From Leptospira neocaledonica (GTDB lineage Bacteria; Spirochaetota; Leptospiria; Leptospirales; Leptospiraceae): 64,000 nt of DNA. Every line of letters begins with the position of its first letter. Within the stretch, counting starts at the first letter, position 1. The stretch lies in assembly GCF_002812205.1 (NCBI RefSeq), contig NZ_NPEA01000008.1, positions 1 through 64,000 on the forward strand. The letters are read 5' to 3'. Position numbers and translations under genes: made by a program. Under the pieces are notes generated by a model. It made no database searches. It was not told the DNA's origin and saw only the letters and a list, made by a program, of their open reading frames with translations. This document shows, one piece after another, positions 43,330 through 51,858 of this stretch.

Positions 43330-44529
43330 TCAATTTTTTTTTCCTATTTGGAAGATATTTCCTGAACTAAAATCACCAAAATACAGTTCACCTGTGGAAT
43401 CTTGGCCAAATGTGCTAATTAGGTAGTGAGTATCCCCTAATACGGTTAGTTTCTTCTTACCTTCTGCCTCGGTAGAGAATCCGAGGATCTTTCCTGAGAC
43501 AAAGTCGGCAAAAATGTACCAACCATAGTATTTGGAAAGATTTTTCCCTCTGTAGACGTATCCACCCGTGATGGAGCGGCCCAGATCATGATCATATTCC
43601 AATATTGGATCGGTTAATCCCGGTTTTTCGCAGGCCTCTTTAGGTAAAAAGCAATAGGATCCTTCTTTTATATTCCATCCATAATTTTTGCCTTTTAGAA
43701 CCAGATCTACTTCTTCCCAATCATCCTGCCCTACATCTGCCAGATAGAGATCTCCTGTTTTTGTATCAAAGGAAAACTTCCAAGGATTTCTAAGTCCATA
43801 GGCCCAGATCTCAGGCAAGAAGCCTGGCGAATTTTTGAAAGGATTGTCTTCCGGAATCTTATAAGGAGGAGCATTGGAATCCAAGTTAGGTGTTATTCGG
43901 ATCAAAGTTCCTAGATAAGTAGAAGTATTTTGCCCATGTTTGTATGGGTCTCCTCCGGCGCCACCATCCCCAAAACCAATATATAATTTTCCATCCGGAC
44001 CGAAAGCCAACTGGCCCGCATTATGATTGGAATAAGGCTGATCCACTCTAAGTAAGATCCTTTTACGATCTTGCCAGCGAAGAATTTTAGAATCGTCCCA
44101 TAGAAATTCTAGAATGAATGTCTGGTCCTTCCCCGCTTCTTTTGAAACTGCATTGATATAGAAGAGCTTATTTTCGGAAAACTTAGGGTGAAATGCAAAA
44201 CCCAGTAAACCTTCTTCCGATCTGGTCTCTACACTTCCTGTAAAATCAGCAATGAGTTTGGATTGTTTGTTTGTAAAATTCCAGAGAAGTATTTTTCCCT
44301 TCTTCTCTAAGACTAACATCTCTCCGGGAAGGCTAGGATGAAATTGTATATCGGTGATTTCTTTAAAGCCGGAAGCTATTTGGGTCCAACCAAATACGTA
44401 TTCTGTGCCGTTCTCTTTTTTAGGTTTTTGTTTTTTGGTTTTGGCAAGAAGATGGGTGCCCTCTCCCATAAAAAGGCAGAGTCCCAGAAATAGAAAGAAT
44501 ACTAAGATCCTATTGCAAAATCGTCTCAT
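43330..44529 (-). CDS. PQQ-type soluble sugar (glucose/sorbosone) dehydrogenase
   Basis: This protein has 399 residues. A signal peptide (ILVFFLFLGLCLFMGEGTHLLA) is followed by a six-bladed propeller of the GSDH/HHIP type: EEGLLGFAFHPKF, NHNAGQLAFGPDGKLYIGFGDGGAGGDP in adjacent loops, EIWAYGLRNPWKFSFD, and GKNYGWNIKEGSY. These residues carry the catalytic histidine and the calcium/PQQ site in the family. It would oxidise sugars in the periplasm. No PQQ-synthesis genes are in view, so cofactor supply and activity are unsure. It is divergent from the radical SAM gene. Confidence 0.85.
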   Translation of the reverse strand: MRRFCNRILVFFLFLGLCLFMGEGTHLLAKTKKQKPKKENGTEYVFGWTQIASGFKEITDIQFHPSLPGEMLVLEKKGKILLWNFTNKQSKLIADFTGSVETRSEEGLLGFAFHPKFSENKLFYINAVSKEAGKDQTFILEFLWDDSKILRWQDRKRILLRVDQPYSNHNAGQLAFGPDGKLYIGFGDGGAGGDPYKHGQNTSTYLGTLIRITPNLDSNAPPYKIPEDNPFKNSPGFLPEIWAYGLRNPWKFSFDTKTGDLYLADVGQDDWEEVDLVLKGKNYGWNIKEGSYCFLPKEACEKPGLTDPILEYDHDLGRSITGGYVYRGKNLSKYYGWYIFADFVSGKILGFSTEAEGKKKLTVLGDTHYLISTFGQDSTGELYFGDFSSGNIFQIGKKN

Positions 44530-44626
44530 TCTGGCAGAAAAAATACAGTTTGAAAGCTCTCAGTCAAGGATGAAAAAGCCAAAAACTAGATGCCAAAACT
44601 TACCCACAAACCAGTCTGGAGCTAAG

Positions 44627-45958
44627 ATGAGCACGAGCACCCTTCGCCCCGAATCTTCCATAGCCTTATTGGAGGAAATGGAAAGAAAATACAAACAGAT
44701 CCCATTCGAAGCAATTCTGAAACAGGATATTCTTAGACAGGGGATCCATTTTCTTCCGGAATCTTTTCAAGTAGGGGAAGATTATAAGACCAAGGATTAT
44801 TTCATCTTCTCCTTCGACCATATCCCACTTGCGGATATGAAAGAAGGGACCGATTCAAAAGCGCCTGAAGAGATCAAAATCACCGGCGGTTATTTCAATT
44901 TATTGCCTACTATTGTTTCTACTCGTAATAATCCCAACTCTCCTTACAAAGTAAAACGTATCCCTGCCGGAGAAAAAGACGAAGGCAGACCCGGTCTTTA
45001 TTTAAACGAAACATTTTTGGGAAAATTAGAATACCCACCTAAGCCTGCATGGTACAGACACAAAACCAAGTCCGGAAAAATTCCAGGTGAGATCGCACCT
45101 GTTATCGAATGGGGATATCTCATCTACCTAACTGTATTCCGCAACTGCCAATATTTTGGTAAAGACGAAGAATGCGCGTACTGCGATATCAATCATAACT
45201 ATAGACAACAGAAAAATGCAGGCAGACCGTATACAGGCGTTAAAGATATCGAAGATATTTTAGAAGTTCTGTCTTGGATAGATGCAGAAGACGAGATCGC
45301 GAAAGTTTACACCATCACTGGCGGTTCCGTAATCACTTCTCTTAAAAAGAAAAATGAAATAGATTTTTATTTAGAATACGCGCAAGCAATTGAGCAGAAG
45401 TTCCCTGGAAGATGGATGGGCAAGATTGTTTCCCAAGCCTGGGAGAATGATGACTGCAAAAAATTTAAAGACGCAGGAATCCAAGTTTACCATCCGAACT
45501 ACGAAGTCTGGGAACCTGAACTATTCCGAAAAATTTGTCCTGGAAAAGAAGCTTATATCGGTAGAGACACTTGGATCAGAAGGATCGTTGATTCTGCAGA
45601 AATTTTTGGGCCTTCTTATGTGATCCCAAACTTTGTAGGTGGAGTAGAACTTTCTCAACCTTGGGGATTTGCCACAGTTGCAGAAGCAATTAAATCTACT
45701 GGAGAAGGTCTAGACTTCTTCATGTCAAAAGGTATCATGCCTAGATTTACTGCTTGGTGCCCGGAACCTTATACAACTTTAGGAACACAAGCCGGTCCTC
45801 CATTGGAATATTTCTGTGAATTACTCACAGTCTGGAAGTCTACATTCGAAAAATATAATCTACCAGTTCCTCCAGGTTACGGAGAACCAGGACCAGGAAA
45901 GGCGGTATTCTCCGTTTCCGCCTTTATGGATGTGATTGGCTATCCAGGAAGGGCTTAA
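44627..45958 (+). CDS. Radical SAM protein with atypical CX8CX2C cluster motif
   Basis: The protein has 443 residues from ATG 44627, with GGAG 7 nt upstream; the open frame further up overlaps the divergent gene and is not used. The cluster cysteines are C174, C183 and C186, in a CX8CX2C pattern instead of CX3CX2C. YTITGGSV follows as the SAM-binding region, and the rest fits a TIM barrel. There are no extra cluster domains at the end. The substrate is unknown and no small peptide gene is adjacent. The stop overlaps the convergent AIM24-like gene by 4 nt. Confidence 0.83.
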   Translation: MSTSTLRPESSIALLEEMERKYKQIPFEAILKQDILRQGIHFLPESFQVGEDYKTKDYFIFSFDHIPLADMKEGTDSKAPEEIKITGGYFNLLPTIVSTRNNPNSPYKVKRIPAGEKDEGRPGLYLNETFLGKLEYPPKPAWYRHKTKSGKIPGEIAPVIEWGYLIYLTVFRNCQYFGKDEECAYCDINHNYRQQKNAGRPYTGVKDIEDILEVLSWIDAEDEIAKVYTITGGSVITSLKKKNEIDFYLEYAQAIEQKFPGRWMGKIVSQAWENDDCKKFKDAGIQVYHPNYEVWEPELFRKICPGKEAYIGRDTWIRRIVDSAEIFGPSYVIPNFVGGVELSQPWGFATVAEAIKSTGEGLDFFMSKGIMPRFTAWCPEPYTTLGTQAGPPLEYFCELLTVWKSTFEKYNLPVPPGYGEPGPGKAVFSVSAFMDVIGYPGRA

Positions 45959-46641
45959 TCCCCTCCACTCGTAGAACGTTGCACTCTTCTCCAGGTATTT
46001 GCCCAAGAGGCAAAAGAGTTTTGGTTACGAGTTTGTAGATAAAGTTTTCCCTTACCGGAAAATTTGGCGACCAATCCTTCTCCAGATAAGAAGAGAGATT
46101 TTAATCCGCCTACTTTATCTATATGATAGTCCAAGCTTGGTTCGAATGCTACGATATGGCCTGTGTCAACGATGTACATTCCATCCACATCTACTTGGTG
46201 AATTGCTCCAAAGCTAGAAAAGAAAAGGTCTCCTGTTCCGGAAACTTTTAGAAAGAATAAACCTTCTCCCGCAAAAAATCCTTTGAAACCTCCCCATTTG
46301 CTGTCGATCACAAGCTCTGTGCCGCCAGCAACATAGGCACCTCTGCTTAAGATCAATTCTTCGTTTTTGAGAGTTCTATGTTCCAAGTCTCCTTGGGTAG
46401 CAGAGGTCAAAAATAATTCTCCATTTCCATTTTCTACAGTGAATGTGTTTTGGAAGAAGGACTCACCGCTGAATAACGCTCTTTTTGCGGATGCGAATAT
46501 TCCCCCTTGGGCCTTGGTTTCCATTTTGACCTGAGGAGACATGGCAACCATTGCTCCGGATTCCGCACGAATGGATTCTCCGGAATTCAAATTGAGCTTT
46601 AGGATGGGAAAATCAGGTTTTGCTAATATTTCAAATTTCAT
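45955..46641 (-). CDS. AIM24/TIGR00266-family protein (copy C)
   Basis: This protein has 228 residues. The beta-rich AIM24 fold is visible: SGESIRAESGAMVAMSP, FSGESFFQNTFTV, AGEGLFFLKVSGTGDLFFSSFG and VDTGHIVAFEPSLDY. It is the last of three tandem paralogues and ends in a basic, serine-rich tail. AIM24-like proteins occur across bacteria with poorly known roles; the mitochondrial member supports inner-membrane shape. It lies 3 nt after the previous copy's stop. Confidence 0.87.
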   Translation of the reverse strand: MKFEILAKPDFPILKLNLNSGESIRAESGAMVAMSPQVKMETKAQGGIFASAKRALFSGESFFQNTFTVENGNGELFLTSATQGDLEHRTLKNEELILSRGAYVAGGTELVIDSKWGGFKGFFAGEGLFFLKVSGTGDLFFSSFGAIHQVDVDGMYIVDTGHIVAFEPSLDYHIDKVGGLKSLFLSGEGLVAKFSGKGKLYLQTRNQNSFASWANTWRRVQRSTSGGD

Positions 46642-46644
46642 ATA

Positions 46645-47316
46645 TTATTCCTTTCTAGGTGGTAATTCGGATCTGAACCAAGCGCCGAGTGTAGGCACAT
46701 TTCTGGATTGGAGCCAGAGTCGTCCTCTTCCTTTAAATTTGGCGACTAAACCTTCTCCGCCCAAGAAGAAAGATTTCCAACCTCCGAACTTAGTGATCTC
46801 GTATTGCAGACCTTCTTCGAATGCTACGATATGGCCTGTATCTACTATAAATTCGCCTTCTACATCTAAGACTTCGATCCCACCGTAACTGGAGATAAGA
46901 ACCGGTCCGCTTCCACTCAGTTTTAAGAAGAACAAAGACTCACCGCTGAAAAAACCTTTTAAGCCTTGGAACTTAGTATCTATATCTATCTCTGGTTTTG
47001 AAGCGAGAAAGGAACTGGATTGGATAAAAATTGTACCGTTCAATTCCAGTTTTTCGATATCACCAGGAAGTGTGGGAGCCAGTAAAACTTCGCCCGCTTG
47101 TGATGCAGAGAATGTGTTCATCCAGAAAGATTCTCCTCCTAAGAAGGCAGCCTTCAAGGATTTAAAAAGTCCTCCTTGTTGTGCCTTACTTGTTTGCATT
47201 TGGATATGAGAACTCATACTCATGAGAGCTCCCGCTTCCGCCTTGATGGATTCTCCGGAACTTAAATTTACTTTTGCTACGGAATAAGATGGTTTGTATA
47301 AAACTTGGATATTCAT
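46645..47316 (-). CDS. AIM24/TIGR00266-family protein (copy B)
   Basis: This protein has 223 residues. The same marks as its neighbours appear: SGESIKAEAGALMSMSS, LGGESFWMNTFSA, SGESLFFLKLSGSGPVLISSYG and VDTGHIVAFEEGLQY. The text KFGGWKSFFLGGEGLVAKF is the conserved last strand pair. It lies between copies A and C on the minus strand (18 nt and 3 nt apart), so the three are one unit made by gene duplication. Confidence 0.87.
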   Translation of the reverse strand: MNIQVLYKPSYSVAKVNLSSGESIKAEAGALMSMSSHIQMQTSKAQQGGLFKSLKAAFLGGESFWMNTFSASQAGEVLLAPTLPGDIEKLELNGTIFIQSSSFLASKPEIDIDTKFQGLKGFFSGESLFFLKLSGSGPVLISSYGGIEVLDVEGEFIVDTGHIVAFEEGLQYEITKFGGWKSFFLGGEGLVAKFKGRGRLWLQSRNVPTLGAWFRSELPPRKE

Positions 47317-47334
47317 TTTAATTCCTAATATTTG

Positions 47335-48000
47335 TTAAACTGGAAGAAGTTTAGTAAGCCAGCTGATAAATCCGGAAGGCACTCTAGATTGGATCCATAG
47401 AGTTCCATTGCCTGAGAAATTTGCGACTAAACCTTCGCCACCTAGTAATGTGGATTTCCAATTTCCTCCCGCCTTTCCTACTTTGAATTGTAGAGAATTT
47501 TCGAAGGCGACTATATGACCTGTGTCTACAGTATAATTTCCTTCTACTCGGATTGGAACAATAGCTCCATAAGAACTTAAGAATACTTTTCCGGTTCCGG
47601 AAATTTCTAATAAGAACAGACCTTCTCCTCCGAATAAAGAACGAAGACCACCAAATTTAGAAACAACTTGGATGCCGGGATCGGATGCTAGATAAGATCC
47701 AGATTGAACAAAAATACTTTTTCCATTCAGATCCAGATCTATGATATCTCCGGGAAGATCGGGAGCAAGTCCGATCTCTCCTCCTGTATCGGGAGCTGTG
47801 TAAGTATTGAAGAAGAACGATTCTCCACCGAAAATTTTTCTGGAAAGTGCAGAAAGAAACCCACTTCCCATTTTGGTTTCTACACCCATTTTGGAACTCA
47901 TGTACACCATGGCTCCGGCTTCCGATTTAATCGATTGACCAGGGCCTAATCTAAGTTTCAATAAGGAGAAGGAAGGTTTATGAGAGATCTGGAATTGCAT
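47335..48000 (-). CDS. AIM24/TIGR00266-family protein (copy A)
   Basis: The protein has 222 residues from ATG 48000 (MQFQISHKPSF), the family's normal start; a frame upstream to 48030 is less likely. PGQSIKSEAGAMVYMSS, FGGESFFFNTYTA, FGGEGLFLLEISGTGKVFLSSYG and VDTGHIVAFENSLQF mark the fold. It is the promoter-proximal copy of the three. Cellular place is not clear from sequence; there is no signal peptide, so it is cytoplasmic or membrane-peripheral. Confidence 0.87.
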   Translation of the reverse strand: MQFQISHKPSFSLLKLRLGPGQSIKSEAGAMVYMSSKMGVETKMGSGFLSALSRKIFGGESFFFNTYTAPDTGGEIGLAPDLPGDIIDLDLNGKSIFVQSGSYLASDPGIQVVSKFGGLRSLFGGEGLFLLEISGTGKVFLSSYGAIVPIRVEGNYTVDTGHIVAFENSLQFKVGKAGGNWKSTLLGGEGLVANFSGNGTLWIQSRVPSGFISWLTKLLPV

Positions 48001-48096
48001 ACGCGGGAAAGTTTGGAAAATATTTTCCAAGGCGTCAATCGATTCCCGGGCTCGTAAATTTCTTTCTAGACTTCTTCTTATTTAAATTTAATCCGA

Positions 48097-48756
48097 ATGA
48101 AACAAATTTTAATCACTGGCGCAAACCGAGGCATCGGTCTGGAACTCGCAAATATCTATGTTGAAAAAGGTTATACCGTTTACGCTGCTTGTAGAAAAAG
48201 TTCGGAACCGCTCCGTAGATTGGGTGTAAAAATTTTCGAAGGCCTGGACCTAACCCAAAGCCAAAGTTTCGAAACTCTTTCCGGTTTTTTAACCGGGGTC
48301 AAACTGGACATATTTATCAATAATGCAGGGATCCTGATCCCGGATAATTTGGAAAGTGTGGACTTTACGGAATTAGAAACTCAGATCCTGGTAAATGCGA
48401 TCGGGCCAATCCGACTCAGCAGGCTTCTTCTTCCTAAACTTGGTCCAAATTCAAAACTGATATTTATCACTAGCAGAATGGGCTCTATCGCAGACAATAC
48501 TTCCGGAGCCTATTATGGATACAGAATGTCCAAAGCCGCCTTGAACGCGGGTGCCGTTAGCCTAGCTCGTGACTTAAGCTCTAAAAAGATCTCTGTAGGT
48601 ATTTTACATCCGGGAATGGTAGCTACCGAAATGACAGGTAGACAAGGAATTCCCCCTAGAAATGCAGCCGAAGGACTATTCCAACAGGTCGAAAAACTCT
48701 CTCCAGAACGGTCCGGAAGATTCTTTCACCAAAACGGGGAAGAGTTACCATGGTAA
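48097..48756 (+). CDS. Short-chain dehydrogenase/reductase
   Basis: This protein has 219 residues. The NAD(P)-binding glycine motif is ITGANRGIGLEL (about 5-16), FINNAGIL follows, and the catalytic Tyr-Lys pair is in YYGYRMSKAAL. The last part (LHPGMVATEMTGRQG) is typical of the csgA/sniffer-like SDR group. It reduces or oxidises an unknown carbonyl substrate in the cytoplasm. It is divergent from the AIM24 cluster. A hairpin-rich stretch follows before lpxC. Confidence 0.9.
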   Translation: MKQILITGANRGIGLELANIYVEKGYTVYAACRKSSEPLRRLGVKIFEGLDLTQSQSFETLSGFLTGVKLDIFINNAGILIPDNLESVDFTELETQILVNAIGPIRLSRLLLPKLGPNSKLIFITSRMGSIADNTSGAYYGYRMSKAALNAGAVSLARDLSSKKISVGILHPGMVATEMTGRQGIPPRNAAEGLFQQVEKLSPERSGRFFHQNGEELPW

Positions 48757-49017
48757 TTGATTCTGTCTCCCTAAAACAACAACTGTTGTAAAAAAGAGAC
48801 AGAAGTACAGAAATTTCTTTCAAATTATGTCTAGTTATCTCTGTACCGGGCTTTACTGCCTGTCTAAAACAATCTTTTTGCACTGCACCTGGCATGGATA
48901 TTGCTTCTATAGTCCTAAAGGGTTAATTTGGACTTGGATCTCCAAGAACGTCCAATAAGATAAGAGCCCAAGTGCAAAGCGAATGGATTCCGGAATCGAA
49001 AGTTTCCGGGGTAGGAA
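48757..49017 (+). promoter_or_regulatory. Hairpin-rich region before lpxC
   Basis: These 261 nt hold no gene. There are three clear pairings: CTGTCTC 48763-48769 with GAGACAG 48796-48802, with inner ACAAC/GTTGT around AACT; GTACAGA 48805-48811 with TCTGTAC 48840-48846; and TTGGAC 48928-48933 with GTCCAA 48950-48955, with inner CTTGG/CCAAG. The first may end the SDR transcript (no T-run). The last lies about 63 nt before the lpxC start, probably in its 5' leader. A regulatory role is inference. Confidence 0.45.
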
Positions 49018-49926
49018 ATGATGAATTTCACTGAACATAGAAAAACTCTTAAAGAAACAGTTAGAATTAAGGGGATCGGATTACATTCCGGCAAAGAAGT
49101 AAATCTGATCGGGCACCCTGCTCCTGCTGGAAAAGGCATAGTCTTTGAATATAGAAAGGGAGAAGATAAAGCATCCATCCCTGTAGAATTAAGTAACGTG
49201 GTAGATACAAGTAACGCTACCACACTCGGAGATGGACTCCATAGGGTCCAAACTGTAGAGCATCTAATGGCAGCGGTATTCTCCTTAGGAATCACGGATA
49301 TGGTCCTGGAAATCGACTCCGTAGAAGTTCCGATCATGGATGGATCTTCCCTTCCTTTCTTAGAAGCATTCGAAAGCACGGGTTATACCGAATTCGAAGA
49401 AAGAATAGAACCCATTTATGTTAAGAACCCAATGTGGGTAGTAGATGGGGACAAGTATCTTGTGATCCTTCCGAGCGAAACCTGGAAAGTGACGTACACA
49501 ATTGACTTCCCTCACCCCCTTCTAAAAGGCCAGAATATCACAATCGATCTGGACCGCGACATTCTCAGAAACGAAATTTTACCAGCCAGAACCTTCGGAT
49601 TTCTAAAAGACGTTGAAGCCCTCCAAGCAAGAGGTCTCGCTATGGGAGGCTCCTTGGACAATGCAATCGTTCTTACTCAGGATGGATACCTGAATGAATC
49701 CCTCCGCTACGAAAACGAATGTGTCCGACATAAAATTTTGGACCTGGTGGGAGATCTTTCCATCGCAGGAAGACCTATTATCGGACATTACTTGGCTTCC
49801 AAGGCGGGACATGCGCTGGACGTTTCCATGGCTAAGTTAGTCATGAGTTCAGTAACAGGAAATGAACTGGGCAAATACAAAAGCCGCCGGATCCCTCTTT
49901 TCAACAGAAAAGCGGCGATGGTCTAA
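49018..49926 (+). CDS. lpxC: UDP-3-O-acyl-N-acetylglucosamine deacetylase
   Basis: This protein has 302 residues. The zinc ligands and catalytic residues are in TVEHLMAAVFSLG and SKAGHALDVSMAKLV; GIGLHSGKEVNL is the usual N-terminal motif. It removes the acetyl group in the first committed step of lipid A synthesis in the cytoplasm, so the organism makes LPS-type lipid A. The start ATG follows GTAGGAA at short spacing, and a second ATG comes directly after it. It is transcribed with a hairpin-rich leader and followed by a GC-rich hairpin. Confidence 0.96.
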   Translation: MMNFTEHRKTLKETVRIKGIGLHSGKEVNLIGHPAPAGKGIVFEYRKGEDKASIPVELSNVVDTSNATTLGDGLHRVQTVEHLMAAVFSLGITDMVLEIDSVEVPIMDGSSLPFLEAFESTGYTEFEERIEPIYVKNPMWVVDGDKYLVILPSETWKVTYTIDFPHPLLKGQNITIDLDRDILRNEILPARTFGFLKDVEALQARGLAMGGSLDNAIVLTQDGYLNESLRYENECVRHKILDLVGDLSIAGRPIIGHYLASKAGHALDVSMAKLVMSSVTGNELGKYKSRRIPLFNRKAAMV

Positions 49927-49936
49927 TCCGCTCGAT

Positions 49937-49961
49937 TTCCCGCCTTTGATTTGGGCGGGAA
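49937..49961 (+). terminator. Hairpin after lpxC
   Basis: TTCCCGCC (49937-49944) and GGCGGGAA (49954-49961) form a perfect 8-bp stem around a 9-nt loop, 10 nt after the lpxC stop. A T-run is lacking, so termination may be partial and ptsI-like transcription may continue. Confidence 0.55.
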
Positions 49962-50029
49962 GTCACAGATTTATAAAAGACTTGTCGATTCACTAAACTA
50001 CTGTATTTCTACCTGCGGATATTCATTCT

Positions 50030-51772
50030 ATGAATGGCGGCGGAAAAAGAAGTACATATATGGGGATAGTCGCTTTTCCCGGAAGGTTTTACGGTAAATG
50101 CGTAAAAGTCGGGACAAAGAGAAGACATCTTGCTCACGGCGCCTATATCCACGAGAGCCAGAAGCAGGAAGAGCTCAAAAAACTTGCGAGCGCTCTAGAT
50201 TCTTCCAAAATAGAATTAAAATCTATCATCTCTAGTCTCAAAACAAGAGAACAAGATAGAGAACTTAAAGAAATTTTAGAAACCCAGGTCACGATCACGG
50301 AAGATCCGGGTTTGCAAGATTCATTTAGGAATCGCATTAAAGAATACAATGAAAATGCGTTTTTAGCGGTTCAAAATACGATCAACGAACTCACAGATAA
50401 GTTTACTCGTTTGGACAATCCATTCTTTCGAGAAAGATCAGATCATTTTCAGGATATTTCCAATCGGATCTTAGAAAACCTTTTGGATAAAAAAGAAGAA
50501 GTCTCCTTTTTAGCGGACCAATCAGAGGACGTGATCCTAGTCGCAAGACAATTGACCCCTTCTCAAATGATACTCATGGACAAGAGTAAAATTAGAGGAA
50601 TAGCCACCGATTTGGGAGGAAAAACAGGTCATATGGCGATCCTTGCCAGAAACTACGGGATCCCCACAATCGTAGGTTTAAAGGAATTTTATAGAAATAT
50701 TAACGATTTTGAATATGTTTTTTTGGATGCGGACACCGGTCAGATCGTGAGGAACCCTACGATAGAAGAAGTTAAGTATTACGGAGCTTCTTCTCCCTTG
50801 AGTTTTGAGACCAAGATAATAAAACCAAAAAAAGCGGTTACAAAAGACGGAGTCAAGATCCGACTAAAATGTAATTTAGAATCGGATACAGACTGCGATC
50901 TTGCTAAAAAAGCGGATGTGGACGGAGTGGGACTTTTCCGTTCCGAGTCGTTATTCTTAAAATACCAGGATAAAAACGTTTCCGGAGAAGAACAATTCTT
51001 AGCCTACAAAAGGATCGCAGAAGGAATGGATCCTAATCCTGTTTACATTCGAACTTTCGATATAGGAGCGGATAAATTTTCGACAGGAGAATTTGAAGAA
51101 AATCCTTTTTTAGGAAATAGAGGGATTCGATACAGTCTCCAAAACCCGGAATGGTTCAAGGAACAATTGATCGCGATACTAAGAGCTTCCGCTTATGGAA
51201 ACTTAAGTATTCTACTCCCTATGGTGACAAACCTAGGAGAGATCAAAAAAACAAAAGAAATATTAGAAGAATGTAAAAGAGAACTTACCACCAGAAAAGA
51301 AAAGTTCAATAAGAAGATAAAATTAGGCGTGATGGTAGAAACTCCTTCGGCAGTATCTTCCATGGATGTTCTTGCAAGAGAAGTGGATTTTTTCTCCGTC
51401 GGAACAAACGATCTATTACAATATTTAATGGCAGTTGATCGGAATAACGTAAATGTTTCTTCCTTATACAATCCATTTCATATTTCTTTCTTAAGAACTC
51501 TGGTCCAGATCGTAGAAACAGCTTGGAAATATGAAAGACCGTTGAGTATCTGCGGAGAAATTGCGTCCGACACAAATTTTACGATCTTACTTTTGGGTAT
51601 GGGATTTAGGGAACTTTCCATCTCCATTCCGTTTGTAGGTCCGATTCGTAAAATTTTAGGATCTGTCAGTTTAAAACAGGCAAATTTTCTTTTAAAAAAG
51701 ATTTTAGAACTTTCTGAAAATGAGGATTACGAGGCAATCGAAGCCTTTCTGTTTAGCAAACATTTGGAATAA
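50030..51772 (+). CDS. ptsI: Phosphoenolpyruvate-protein phosphotransferase (PTS enzyme I)
   Basis: This protein has 580 residues. The phosphorylated histidine is H201 in GGKTGHMAILARNYGIP. The PEP-binding barrel follows, with RTFDIGADKF, GNRGIRYSL, VMVETPSAVSSMD, FFSVGTNDLLQY and the cysteine in LSICGEIASD. It passes phosphate from PEP to HPr in the cytoplasm. No HPr, EIIA or sugar permease gene is in view, so a regulatory PTS is likely. The typical TSH before the histidine reads TGH here. Start ATG 50030 has weak ribosome signals; ATG 50060 is an alternative. Confidence 0.9.
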   Translation: MNGGGKRSTYMGIVAFPGRFYGKCVKVGTKRRHLAHGAYIHESQKQEELKKLASALDSSKIELKSIISSLKTREQDRELKEILETQVTITEDPGLQDSFRNRIKEYNENAFLAVQNTINELTDKFTRLDNPFFRERSDHFQDISNRILENLLDKKEEVSFLADQSEDVILVARQLTPSQMILMDKSKIRGIATDLGGKTGHMAILARNYGIPTIVGLKEFYRNINDFEYVFLDADTGQIVRNPTIEEVKYYGASSPLSFETKIIKPKKAVTKDGVKIRLKCNLESDTDCDLAKKADVDGVGLFRSESLFLKYQDKNVSGEEQFLAYKRIAEGMDPNPVYIRTFDIGADKFSTGEFEENPFLGNRGIRYSLQNPEWFKEQLIAILRASAYGNLSILLPMVTNLGEIKKTKEILEECKRELTTRKEKFNKKIKLGVMVETPSAVSSMDVLAREVDFFSVGTNDLLQYLMAVDRNNVNVSSLYNPFHISFLRTLVQIVETAWKYERPLSICGEIASDTNFTILLLGMGFRELSISIPFVGPIRKILGSVSLKQANFLLKKILELSENEDYEAIEAFLFSKHLE

Positions 51773-51834
51773 AGTTCGACTCTAAGAACGCTTGCAGGAA
51801 CGCACGCGCCTGGCAATTTAATTCTAAATGCAAA

Positions 51835-51850
51835 TGTTGGAACTCCAACA
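51835..51850. repeat. Isolated TGTTGGAAC palindrome
   Basis: TGTTGGAACTCCAACA, nearly palindromic, is the third locus of the motif that bounds the repeats at 138-288 and 13067-13215. It stands alone here in the 86 nt between the convergent ptsI and hypothetical genes, without the GC-rich core. The flanks (GCAAA before, TTGCA after) extend the symmetry. Confidence 0.65.
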
Positions 51851-51858
51851 TTGCAAAT

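Noticed and set aside
44354..44626. 91-codon N-terminal extension of the radical SAM gene
   Set aside because: It runs over the start of the divergent sugar dehydrogenase gene; ATG 44627 has GGAG 7 nt upstream.
48915..49379. 154-codon minus-strand frame over the lpxC start
   Set aside because: It lies fully antisense to the well-supported lpxC gene, has a low-complexity Ser/Pro/Thr composition, and has no recognisable motif.
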